A DNA stretch of 38,910 nt, from assembly GCA_045647785.1 (NCBI GenBank), contig JAZRMU010000048.1, positions 1 through 38,910 of the forward strand, written 5' to 3'. The DNA comes from SIG565 sp045647785 (GTDB taxonomy: Bacteria; Bacillota; Clostridia; Oscillospirales; Acutalibacteraceae). A program made the translations under genes and the position numbers. The notes beneath the pieces were generated by a model that saw only the letters and a list, made by a program, of their open reading frames with translations, ran no database searches and had not been told where the DNA came from. Positions within the stretch are counted from its first letter, which is position 1. The number at the start of each line of letters is the position of its first letter. Below, in pieces: positions 17,383 through 24,777 of this stretch.

Positions 17383-18352
17383 AGTAACGGTGCTTGGTGC
17401 AGGTGGCTGGGGTATGGCATTAGCGCTTGTTGCTCGTTCTAAAGGTCATACTGTTAACATCTGGTCGCCATTTGCAAAAGAGGTGGAGCAGCTATCGTCC
17501 GAGCGCACTAATCCCAAGCTGCTTGCGGGTATCTATCTTGATAAAGAGATAAATGTAACCTCCGATATTTCGGTAGCGGTGGGCAGTGATATAGTAATTC
17601 TTGCTGTTCCTTCGGTGGCTATTGCCGAAACGGCGGCAAGGCTCAAGAATATAGGCGAAATAGGCGCTGTGGTAAATGTTGCTAAAGGCTTTGGCGAAAA
17701 TGGCGAAAGACTGTCCGAAGTTATTGAAGCACAGCTGCCGAATGCTCAAGTTGTTGTGCTTTCGGGTCCATCGCACGCCGAGGAGGTGGCAAGAAATCTG
17801 CCGACTACGGTAACCGTTGCTTCCAAAAACGTGGATGCAGCACTGCTTGTGCAGCAGCTGCTTTCGACCGATAAATTCAGGATATATACCAACGAGGATA
17901 TTATCGGAGTAGAGCTCGGCGGCGCGCTTAAAAATGTAATTGCTGTATGTGCGGGTATTTGCGCGGGGCTGGGGCTTGGCGATAATACCAGAGCGGCCCT
18001 CATCACTCGCGGTCTTGCAGAAATGACAAGGCTTGGGTTGGCTTTAGGGGCGAGCGAGCATACATTTTTAGGTCTTTCGGGTATAGGAGACCTTATAGTT
18101 ACCTGTCTATCAGAGCATAGCCGAAACAACCGCTTTGGAATGCTTGTTGGTGGCGGAACGCCTATAGATGAGGCACTGTGTGAGGTTGGCACGGTTGAGG
18201 GCTACTACGCGGCTGCGCTGGCATATAAATTAGCAACCGAGCATTCGTTAGAGCTGCCGATTATTGAGCAGTGCTATGGCATATTGTATAATAATGAGTC
18301 AGCGGCGTTGGCAGTTGGAAGACTTACCGGCAGACCGCCGAAAATGGAGTAG
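17375..18352 (+). CDS. gpsA: Glycerol-3-phosphate dehydrogenase [NAD(P)+]
   Basis: A 325-residue cytoplasmic enzyme reducing dihydroxyacetone phosphate to sn-glycerol-3-phosphate, the PlsY substrate. The Rossmann motif GAGGWGMALA is at the N terminus. LSGPSHAEEVA, the catalytic region GGALKNVIAVCAG with the conserved Lys, and GLSGIGDLIVTC are present. The overlap with plsY and the shared pathway argue for one operon. The SD (AAAAAGGAG) is inside the end of plsY. In many spore formers spoIVA follows gpsA; here a sortase follows instead. Confidence 0.96.
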   Translation: MAKVTVLGAGGWGMALALVARSKGHTVNIWSPFAKEVEQLSSERTNPKLLAGIYLDKEINVTSDISVAVGSDIVILAVPSVAIAETAARLKNIGEIGAVVNVAKGFGENGERLSEVIEAQLPNAQVVVLSGPSHAEEVARNLPTTVTVASKNVDAALLVQQLLSTDKFRIYTNEDIIGVELGGALKNVIAVCAGICAGLGLGDNTRAALITRGLAEMTRLGLALGASEHTFLGLSGIGDLIVTCLSEHSRNNRFGMLVGGGTPIDEALCEVGTVEGYYAAALAYKLATEHSLELPIIEQCYGILYNNESAALAVGRLTGRPPKME

Positions 18353-18353
18353 A

Positions 18354-19103
18354 ATGAAAAGAAAAATCACTTTTTTGGATATAATAATCGTATTTCTTGT
18401 GCTGGTAATGTCATTTTGTGCGTTTATGATTATTAAAACGGTTGTGCGAGGCAAACAAGAGCAGGGAGAGTTCGACGAGCTGGCAAGCCTTGTTGTTGAG
18501 GTTGTGCCTGAACAGGCACCGAACGAGCCTGACACACCTACCCAGCCGCAAACGGTGCGGGATATTTCGGCAGTGCTTTCGCAAAATAGTGATTGCGTGG
18601 GTTGGGTATTTGTAAACGGAACGGTTATTAACTATCCGGTAATGCACACTCCGTATGAACCTGAAAAATATCTGCATTTAAGCTTTTACGGTGGGCAAAC
18701 CTCTGCCGGCACGCCATTTATGGATGCACGCTGCAGCAAGGATGCTATGAATACTATTATCTATGCGCATAATATGAAAAACGGAACAATGTTCCACCAG
18801 CTTAAGCGTTATCGCAACCGTCAATATACTGCAGATAACCCGATAATCGAGTTTCAAACGGCAGAGGGTCTTCGCAAATTCCGTGTTTTTTCGGTTTGCG
18901 AGGTGGACGGTAAGGATTCGTGGTATTCTTTTGTGGGCAATGTAGATGCCGAAACCTACAAGGCAAAGATAAATTATATTAAGAGCAAGGATATTTTCGA
19001 AAGCGGAATTACCCCTGTTTATCCACAAAGACTGATAACACTTTCAACCTGTAAGGACGGTACGGATAGCGGTCGTCTTATAGTGATAGGCGTTGAGGAA
19101 TAG
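18354..19103 (+). CDS. srtB: Class B sortase
   Basis: A 249-residue transpeptidase that joins sorted surface proteins to the wall, anchored by an N-terminal membrane segment (about residues 8-27) with the catalytic domain outside. Catalytic residues: His139 in YAHNM, Cys233 in TLSTC and Arg241 in SGRLIVIG. A Pro/Thr/Gln linker (about 58-66) separates anchor and domain. The ATG at 18354 follows TGGAG at the end of gpsA. No protein with an NPQTN- or LPXTG-like sorting signal is in the window, so its substrate must be elsewhere. Membership in class B, rather than D, rests on the long region between His and Cys and is fairly sure. Confidence 0.9.
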   Translation: MKRKITFLDIIIVFLVLVMSFCAFMIIKTVVRGKQEQGEFDELASLVVEVVPEQAPNEPDTPTQPQTVRDISAVLSQNSDCVGWVFVNGTVINYPVMHTPYEPEKYLHLSFYGGQTSAGTPFMDARCSKDAMNTIIYAHNMKNGTMFHQLKRYRNRQYTADNPIIEFQTAEGLRKFRVFSVCEVDGKDSWYSFVGNVDAETYKAKINYIKSKDIFESGITPVYPQRLITLSTCKDGTDSGRLIVIGVEE

Positions 19104-19107
19104 AAAA

Positions 19108-19140
19108 ATCGGGAAATGATTCCCGGTTTTTTTGTTTTTT
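19108..19140 (+). terminator. Intrinsic terminator after srtB
   Basis: ATCGGGAA (19108-19115) pairs with TTCCCGGT (19120-19127) around ATGA, with one U-G pair. A long T-rich run follows. It ends the DUF512-to-srtB run. Confidence 0.85.
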
Positions 19141-19198
19141 TACAAAAAAAGGAATTAATCCACGATGCCTTGGTAAAATGGCTAAATTTGCCTTGGAA

Positions 19199-19214
19199 AT
19201 AATATATATAGTGT
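19199..19214. promoter_or_regulatory. NrdR-box-like site 1
   Basis: Matches the known NrdR box ACACWATATATWGTGT at 14 of 16 positions. It lies upstream of the nrdD promoter, where NrdR (a zinc/ATP-cone repressor of ribonucleotide reductase genes) would act. Confidence 0.6.
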
Positions 19215-19240
19215 ACAAATTTAAATTTTTCCATAAAAAA

Positions 19241-19256
19241 ACAGCAAATATTGTGT
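19241..19256. promoter_or_regulatory. NrdR-box-like site 2
   Basis: Matches the NrdR box at 13 of 16 positions. Its centre is 42 bases (four helical turns) from site 1, and it ends eight bases before the -35 box. Confidence 0.5.
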
Positions 19257-19264
19257 TTTCCCTC

Positions 19265-19292
19265 TTGCATTTGCCGTAAAATATGGTATAAT
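19265..19292 (+). promoter_or_regulatory. Sigma-A promoter for nrdDG
   Basis: TTGCAT (19265-19270), 16-base spacer, TATAAT (19287-19292). The transcript should start near 19299, giving a leader of about 77 bases that contains another NrdR-like site. Confidence 0.72.
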
Positions 19293-19311
19293 AAATTTGC
19301 TCGCCCGAAAA

Positions 19312-19327
19312 ACGGCATAATTTGTGT
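19312..19327. promoter_or_regulatory. Weak NrdR-box-like site 3
   Basis: Only 11 of 16 positions match, but its centre is 32 bases (three turns) before site 4, a spacing usual for tandem NrdR boxes. It may be chance. Confidence 0.25.
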
Positions 19328-19343
19328 TGTTTTTCAGGCATAA

Positions 19344-19359
19344 ATACAATATATAGTGA
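19344..19359. promoter_or_regulatory. NrdR-box-like site 4
   Basis: Matches the NrdR box at 14 of 16 positions. It lies inside the predicted leader, four bases before the AGGAGG SD, so binding here would block elongation rather than initiation. Confidence 0.58.
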
Positions 19360-19375
19360 TTTAGGAGGTAGATTT

Positions 19376-21553
19376 ATGCAGATTATCAAGAGAAGCGGTT
19401 CGGAAGAAACCTTTGATATAAATAAGATAATTATTGCTATAACAAAGGCGAACGAAAGCGTAAACGAGGCAGAGAGACTCACAAGCGAACAGATTAATGA
19501 TATTGCACAAAGCGTTAAAAACACCTGTGGTGCTGTAGACAGAGCACTGTCGGTTGAGGAAATTCAGGACTTGGTAGAGAACGGAATAATGCAGAAGCAG
19601 GCGTTCAAGGTTGCAAGAAAGTATATCAAGTACCGCTACAATCGCGCGCTTATCCGTAAGTCTAATACTACTGATGAGCAGATTCTATCGCTTATTGAAT
19701 GTAATAATGAGGAAGTTAAGCAGGAAAACTCCAACAAGAACCCTACTGTAAACAGCGTTCAGCGCGACTATATGGCAGGTGAGGTTAGCAAGGATATTAC
19801 CAAGCGTATTTTGTTGCCCGGCGATATCGTTGAGGCACACGATCAGGGTCTTATCCATTTCCACGATGCTGACTATTTTGCACAGCACATGCATAACTGC
19901 GACCTTGTGAATCTTGAGGATATGCTGCAGAACGGTACCGTTATCAGTGGTACATTTATCGAAAAGCCGCACAGTTTTTCTACAGCCTGCAATATCGCTA
20001 CCCAGATTATCGCCCAGGTGGCCTCTAATCAGTATGGCGGTCAGAGCATCAGCCTTACACACTTAGCGCCCTTTGTGCAGATCAGCCGTGAAAAGCTGCG
20101 CCGTCAGGTTGCTGACGAGTTTGCCGCTATCGACCTTGAGGTTGATGAGGAAAAGATGAGTAAAATTGTTGAAAAGCGTCTGCGCGACGAAATCCGCAAG
20201 GGCGTTCAGACCATTCAGTATCAGGTTGTAACCCTGCTTACAACTAACGGTCAAGCTCCGTTTGTTACTGTGTTTATGTACTTAAACGAAGCTAAAAACG
20301 AGCAGGAAAAGGCCGACCTCGCGCTTATTATAGAGGAAACCTTGACTCAGCGCATCTGCGGCGTTAAGAATGAGGAGGGTGTTTGGATTACACCCGCATT
20401 CCCCAAGCTTATCTATGTGCTTGAGGAGGATAATATTAAAGAGGGAACAAGATTCTGGTATCTCACAAAGCTTGCTGCTAAATGCACAGCCAAGCGTATG
20501 GTGCCCGACTATATTTCCGAAAAGATTATGCTTCAGAACAAGGTTGATAAGAATGGCAACGGTAACTGCTATACCTGTATGGGCTGGCGCAGCTTCTTAA
20601 CACCCTATGTTGATAAGGACGGAAAGCCGAAGTACTACGGTCGCTTTAATCAGGGCGTTGTAACCGTTAACCTTGTTGATATCGGTCTGTCGGCAGGCGG
20701 CGATATGGATAAGTTCTGGCAGATTTTTGATGAAAGAATGGAGCTTTGCCACCGTGCACTCCAGTGCCGCCACGAGCGCCTCACAGGTACTCTGTCGGAT
20801 GCTGCTCCCATACTCTGGCAGTATGGCGCACTTGCTCGCCTTAATAAGGGCGAGACCATTGATAGCCTGCTTCACGGAGGCTATTCCACCATTTCGCTCG
20901 GCTTCGCAGGTCTTTGGGAGTGTGTATATTCACTTAACGGCAAGAAGCTTACCGAGCCCGAGGGTGAGGCACTAGGTCTTGAGATTATGAAGAAGCTCAA
21001 TGAGTACACTGCGAAGTGGAAGGCAGCCGAAAATATCGACTATTCACTCTATGGCACACCGCTTGAGAGCACAACCTACAAGTTCTCAAAATGCTTGCAG
21101 GCTCGCTTTGGTGTAGTTCCCGGTGTTACAGATAAAAATTATATCACCAACAGCTATCATGTTCATGTAACCGAGCCTATAGATGCCTTTGATAAGCTGG
21201 CTCTTGAAGCGAAGTTTCAGGCACTCTCGCCCGGTGGCGCTATCTCGTATGTAGAGGTGCCCAATATGCAGGATAATATTCCCGCGGTGTTGTCGGTAAT
21301 GCAGTATATTTACGAGAATATTATGTATGCCGAGCTTAACACCAAGAGCGATTATTGTCAGGTTTGCGGCTTCGACGGTGAAATTGAAGTAATCAAGGAT
21401 GACCACGGCAAGCTTATCTGGCGTTGCCCGCATTGCGGCAATATCGACCAGGCAAAAATGAATGTTGCCCGCCGCACCTGCGGATATATCGGTACACAGT
21501 ATTGGAACCAGGGCAGAACGCAAGAAATTAAGGAAAGAGTATTGCATCTGTAG
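19376..21553 (+). CDS. nrdD: Anaerobic ribonucleoside-triphosphate reductase (class III)
   Basis: A 725-residue glycyl radical enzyme making dNTPs from NTPs without oxygen. The N-terminal ATP-cone (residues about 1-95) gives allosteric control. The body is the ten-stranded barrel, followed by a zinc site (CQVCG and CPHCG) and the C-terminal radical loop RRTCGYIGT, with Gly703 as the predicted radical site. The ATG at 19376 has a perfect AGGAGG SD; an in-frame upstream ATG at 19322 has none and lies in the leader. nrdG, its activase, follows after a terminator-like hairpin. Confidence 0.97.
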   Translation: MQIIKRSGSEETFDINKIIIAITKANESVNEAERLTSEQINDIAQSVKNTCGAVDRALSVEEIQDLVENGIMQKQAFKVARKYIKYRYNRALIRKSNTTDEQILSLIECNNEEVKQENSNKNPTVNSVQRDYMAGEVSKDITKRILLPGDIVEAHDQGLIHFHDADYFAQHMHNCDLVNLEDMLQNGTVISGTFIEKPHSFSTACNIATQIIAQVASNQYGGQSISLTHLAPFVQISREKLRRQVADEFAAIDLEVDEEKMSKIVEKRLRDEIRKGVQTIQYQVVTLLTTNGQAPFVTVFMYLNEAKNEQEKADLALIIEETLTQRICGVKNEEGVWITPAFPKLIYVLEEDNIKEGTRFWYLTKLAAKCTAKRMVPDYISEKIMLQNKVDKNGNGNCYTCMGWRSFLTPYVDKDGKPKYYGRFNQGVVTVNLVDIGLSAGGDMDKFWQIFDERMELCHRALQCRHERLTGTLSDAAPILWQYGALARLNKGETIDSLLHGGYSTISLGFAGLWECVYSLNGKKLTEPEGEALGLEIMKKLNEYTAKWKAAENIDYSLYGTPLESTTYKFSKCLQARFGVVPGVTDKNYITNSYHVHVTEPIDAFDKLALEAKFQALSPGGAISYVEVPNMQDNIPAVLSVMQYIYENIMYAELNTKSDYCQVCGFDGEIEVIKDDHGKLIWRCPHCGNIDQAKMNVARRTCGYIGTQYWNQGRTQEIKERVLHL

Positions 21554-21560
21554 AAAACTT

Positions 21561-21591
21561 AACTCCGAGCCCCGCGGCTCGGAGTTTTTAG
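21561..21591 (+). terminator. Terminator or attenuator between nrdD and nrdG
   Basis: AACTCCGAGCC (21561-21571) pairs perfectly with GGCTCGGAGTT (21576-21586) around CCGC. TTTA follows the stem. It would reduce nrdG relative to nrdD, fitting a catalytic activase. Confidence 0.8.
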
Positions 21592-21618
21592 CCATAAATA
21601 TAAGCAAAGAGGTTTTTT

Positions 21619-22146
21619 ATGAACTACGGGGAAATTAAGAAAAATGATATTGCCAACGGGCTCGGTGTCAGGGTATCGCTTTTTGTGTCGGGCTGCAGAC
21701 ATCGATGCAAAAATTGCTTTAATAAGGATACTTGGGAATTTTCCTTTGGAAAACCATTTACGAGCGAGACTGCTGATGATATAATTGCTGCTATGAGACC
21801 TGATTACATAACAGGCTTTTCGCTGCTTGGCGGCGAACCGTTTGAGCCCGAAAATCAGCCCGAGCTTTTATCTCTGCTCCGCCGCATAAAGGCAGAATAT
21901 CCAAACAAGGATATATGGTGCTACACAGGCTTTCTGCTTGATGAGGAGCTGCTAGGGGAGAGTCGCGCCAATACCGAATATACAAAGCAGCTGCTTTCTT
22001 TAATTGATGTTTTGGTTGACGGCAGATTTGTTGAAAGCAAAAAGGATATTACACTTAAATTTCGCGGTTCATCAAATCAGCGTGTGATTGATGTGCAAAA
22101 AACTCTCAATACAAATGAAATTGTGTGGGTTGAGGGGCTGAAATAA
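21619..22146 (+). CDS. nrdG: Anaerobic ribonucleotide reductase activating protein
   Basis: A 175-residue radical SAM activase that makes the glycyl radical on NrdD. The Fe-S motif CRHRCKNC follows VSLFVSG, and GFSLLGGEPFEPEN is the SAM-binding GGE region. The length is normal. AAAGAGG precedes the ATG. No separate promoter is clear in the 65-base gap, so it probably depends on readthrough from nrdD. Confidence 0.95.
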   Translation: MNYGEIKKNDIANGLGVRVSLFVSGCRHRCKNCFNKDTWEFSFGKPFTSETADDIIAAMRPDYITGFSLLGGEPFEPENQPELLSLLRRIKAEYPNKDIWCYTGFLLDEELLGESRANTEYTKQLLSLIDVLVDGRFVESKKDITLKFRGSSNQRVIDVQKTLNTNEIVWVEGLK

Positions 22147-22157
22147 GGAGAATGAAA

Positions 22158-22814
22158 ATGGAACATAAGGCTATTGACGAAACCCAAACCGTTGTTATCG
22201 ACCGAGAGGATAGCTTAACCGAGGAGTGTATATGGGATTTTCTCGATATACGCGACCTTTATACTAGCGGCAAGAAAAGGCTTCTGATAGTGGGCGACAG
22301 TATAACAGGCGGAATAAATTCGGTTATCCGCGAGATTATAAATCCCGCGTGGACGGTTGATTCTTATACCACCTCGCTGCCGATTAACGACCGCGATTTT
22401 CTTTCTAATCTTGAAAATGTGCTCCTGCAATCGGGCAAGGCGTACGATGTTATTCATTTTAACAACGGCGGACACGGACACGAGTCTTCTGCCGCGTTTG
22501 AAAAATCCTACCGCGATGTTATTGCTCTTTTTAAAAGGCTTCACCCGAACGCTAAAATTGTGCTTGCTACATGTGTTGCAACCTACGAGGTTGAGCCCGA
22601 CGGCAGCTTTATAAGACTTCGCGACAGGTGGCATAAATACACCGATGAGCGTGATGCAGTTTGCCGTAGACTTGCTGATGAATACGAGCTTTGTCTTAAT
22701 GATTTGGCTTCATATTCTCCGAAAATCAAGGATAATCATTTAGCTGATGGCATACATTACGATAACGAAGGCAGCCGCAAGCTTGCCTTTCAGGTTATTA
22801 AATTTGCAAGGTAG
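22158..22814 (+). CDS. SGNH/GDSL hydrolase family protein (intact copy of a tandem pair)
   Basis: A 218-residue protein of the SGNH esterase fold, probably cytoplasmic since there is no signal peptide. Block I is LLIVGDSITGG with the nucleophile Ser. The block III region is HFNNGGHGHE, with the Asn that lines the oxyanion hole. The last block is LADGIHYDNEG with the Asp-x-x-His pair. It starts from the ATG at 22158, seven bases after AAGGAG; an ATG at 22152 is too close to the SD. It follows nrdG by 11 bases and is likely on its transcript. The substrate is unknown. The next gene is a paralogue that has lost these residues. Confidence 0.82.
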   Translation: MEHKAIDETQTVVIDREDSLTEECIWDFLDIRDLYTSGKKRLLIVGDSITGGINSVIREIINPAWTVDSYTTSLPINDRDFLSNLENVLLQSGKAYDVIHFNNGGHGHESSAAFEKSYRDVIALFKRLHPNAKIVLATCVATYEVEPDGSFIRLRDRWHKYTDERDAVCRRLADEYELCLNDLASYSPKIKDNHLADGIHYDNEGSRKLAFQVIKFAR

Positions 22815-22822
22815 GTTAGATT

Positions 22823-23479
22823 ATGTTGGTAGATACAAAACGCAGTGTTTATAAGGAGTATATGGGCACCCAGCGAAAAATACATTATGAAGCAGGTGAG
22901 CCGACCGCCGAGGCTATATGGACCAGAACCTGGCTGCCGCAGCTTTATACCGATAGCAAAAAATGCATTTTAATACTCGGTGATGCCATAACCGAGGGCA
23001 TGAGCTTTTATTATGAGGAGCTGCTGGGCGCTGACTGGTGTGTTCATCGTCAGACAGGTTCCACACCCATAGTTAGCGAGCTCTATTTCGGCAGACTTCG
23101 TTTTTCACTCACTGCTGCTCGCAAAAAATATGATGTTATATGCCTTACCACCCCCGTTTTTGGCGATGAGGCACCGAATGATTACGGAAAGGCGCTCCGC
23201 CGAGCCGCCGATATGATAAAGGAATATCAGCCCGAGGCGAGGGTTATACTCGTAGCCCATACGATGGCAGATGTTAATGCGGTTGGCAAGAACACCAATA
23301 TCCGCATTTATGGATATAACCGAGCGCTCGAGGTGCTGGCTGTAGAAACCGGTGCAGAGTTCGTTGATTTGGGCGTGCTGTCCGAGCGCATCTCGGCAGA
23401 TCGCGCAGAAAACGGTGTGGTTTTCACCGATGCCGGATACAGAAAATTCGCTTTTGAGGTAGTGAAGAAAATAAAATAG
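22823..23479 (+). CDS. SGNH-fold paralogue without catalytic residues (pseudoenzyme)
   Basis: A protein of 218 residues, the same length as its upstream neighbour, aligning with it end to end: ILILGDAITEG against LIVGDSITGG, and RAENGVVFTDAGYRKFAFEV against LADGIHYDNEGSRKLAFQV. The nucleophile Ser is Ala, the catalytic Asp is Asn and the His is Val. The Asn of block III is also gone (CLTTPVFGDE). The reading frame is intact and the fold-defining hydrophobic residues are kept, so it looks like a maintained protein and not a decayed gene. A binding or regulatory partner of the active copy is a reasonable guess. It starts eight bases after that copy with only a weak SD, suggesting coupled translation. 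Confidence 0.75.
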   Translation: MLVDTKRSVYKEYMGTQRKIHYEAGEPTAEAIWTRTWLPQLYTDSKKCILILGDAITEGMSFYYEELLGADWCVHRQTGSTPIVSELYFGRLRFSLTAARKKYDVICLTTPVFGDEAPNDYGKALRRAADMIKEYQPEARVILVAHTMADVNAVGKNTNIRIYGYNRALEVLAVETGAEFVDLGVLSERISADRAENGVVFTDAGYRKFAFEVVKKIK

Positions 23480-23480
23480 T

Positions 23481-23512
23481 AAAAAGCCCTCCGCTCGGAG
23501 GGCGATTTTTTT
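23481..23512. terminator. Bidirectional terminator between the SGNH pair and dnaJ
   Basis: GCCCTCC (23486-23492) pairs with GGAGGGC (23497-23503) around GCTC. It is followed by ATTTTTTT on plus, and by TTTTTACTATTTT on minus. Confidence 0.85.
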
Positions 23513-23522
23513 CGCATATAAT

Positions 23523-23550
23523 AATCCCCCTACCGTTTGGCAGGGGGGTT
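23523..23550 (-). terminator. First terminator-like hairpin after dnaJ
   Basis: On minus AACCCCCCTGCC pairs with GGTAGGGGGATT around AAAC, with one mismatch and one G-U pair. The tail ATTATTATAT is poor in T runs, so the hairpin at 23481-23512 probably completes termination. Confidence 0.5.
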
Positions 23551-23553
23551 AGA

Positions 23554-24717
23554 TTAATCGAATAAATCTTTTAATTTTTCGGCGAAGCTGCGGTTTTTCT
23601 TGTAGTTTTCTGTCTCTGTGAGACTATCGAATTCCTTTAAAGCTTCCTTTTGCTTTTTGGAAAGATTTTTGGGAACCTCAACTACAATTTTTACATACTG
23701 GTCGCCGCGACCTGAATAGTTAAGGCGCTGTATGCCCTTGCCGCGAAGTCTAAACTCCTCGCCCGGCTGCGTTCCCTCATGAATGGTAAATTTAACCTTA
23801 CCGTCGATAGTAGGAACTACAATTTCAGCACCGAGTGCTGCCTGTGCATAGGTTATCGGTACCTCACAATAAACATCGAAGCCGCTACGCTCAAAGATTT
23901 CGTGTGGGCGAACCGATACATTAATTTTAAGGTCGCCACTCGGGCCGCCATTAGCTCCCGCATCGCCGCCTCCGCGAATGCTGATAATCTGTCCGTCATC
24001 AATGCCTGCGGGAATTTCAATCTCTCGGGTGGTTGTTTTGCGAACTCTACCCTTGCCGGCACAGGTGGGGCATGGGTTATCAATAATCTTACCCGAGCCT
24101 CGGCAAGCATCGCAAGGAGCTTGATTTTGAATAGTACCGAAGGGAGTACGCTGCATTTTAGTAACATATCCCGAGCCATGGCAATTCGGGCAGGTTTTGG
24201 CGGTAGTGCCTTTTTTAGCTCCGCTGCCGCTGCAGTCGCTGCAGTTCTCGATTTTAGTAACATTGACACTCTTTTTGCAGCCCTTTGCAGCCTCCTCAAA
24301 GGAGATGGTAACATTGGCTGCCGTATCGGCGCCGCGTCTTGGCGCGTTGGGGTTGCGGCGACTGCCGCCACCGAAGCCAAAGCCGCCACCGAACATTGAG
24401 CCTAGAATATCGCCAAGGTCGCCAAAATCACCAAAGCCGCCACCAAATCCGCCGCCAAACGGATTTCCTCCTCCTGCGCCAAAGTTCGGGTCAACTCCCG
24501 CATGGCCAAACTGGTCATAGCGGGCGCGCTTTTCCTTATCTGACAGTACCTCGTAGGCTTCATTAACCTCTTTGAAGTTCTTTTCAGCTGCAGCATCGCC
24601 CGGATTCAGGTCGGGGTGGTACTTTTTAGCCGCTTTTCTGTATGCTTTTTTTAGTTCATCCTCGCTGACCGATTTATCAACGCCCAGCACTTCATAATAA
24701 TCTCGTTTATCTGCCAC
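23554..24717 (-). CDS. dnaJ: Chaperone DnaJ
   Basis: A 387-residue Hsp40 co-chaperone that delivers substrates to DnaK and stimulates its ATPase. The J domain carries HPD within KKYHPDLNPGD (residues about 5-70). A very glycine/phenylalanine-rich region follows (about 75-125). Then come the four zinc repeats CSDCSGSG, CPNCHGSG, CDACRGSG and CPTCAGKG, and the C-terminal substrate domains. The start is GTG at 24717, preceded by AGGAGAG. It is the last gene of the hrcA-grpE-dnaK-dnaJ operon. A hairpin precedes it (24743-24768). Confidence 0.97.
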   Translation of the reverse strand: MADKRDYYEVLGVDKSVSEDELKKAYRKAAKKYHPDLNPGDAAAEKNFKEVNEAYEVLSDKEKRARYDQFGHAGVDPNFGAGGGNPFGGGFGGGFGDFGDLGDILGSMFGGGFGFGGGSRRNPNAPRRGADTAANVTISFEEAAKGCKKSVNVTKIENCSDCSGSGAKKGTTAKTCPNCHGSGYVTKMQRTPFGTIQNQAPCDACRGSGKIIDNPCPTCAGKGRVRKTTTREIEIPAGIDDGQIISIRGGGDAGANGGPSGDLKINVSVRPHEIFERSGFDVYCEVPITYAQAALGAEIVVPTIDGKVKFTIHEGTQPGEEFRLRGKGIQRLNYSGRGDQYVKIVVEVPKNLSKKQKEALKEFDSLTETENYKKNRSFAEKLKDLFD

Positions 24718-24742
24718 AATAACTCTCCTATATGTATAGGGT

Positions 24743-24768
24743 AGGGGGCAAGGGTTGCCTTACCCCCT
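24743..24768 (-). other. Hairpin in the dnaK-dnaJ gap
   Basis: On the minus-strand RNA AGGGGGUAAGG pairs over 11 positions with CCUUGCCCCCU (one G-U pair). On the plus strand the same position is a C/A mismatch, so the structure fits minus-strand RNA. No T run follows, so it is more likely a processing or stability element than a terminator. Confidence 0.5.
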
Positions 24769-24777
24769 TAAATTTTA

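Noticed and set aside
23779..24399. A 206-codon plus-strand frame opposite dnaJ
   Set aside because: It reflects the Gly-rich and Cys-repeat coding of dnaJ; low-complexity Ala/Ser composition and no start signal.
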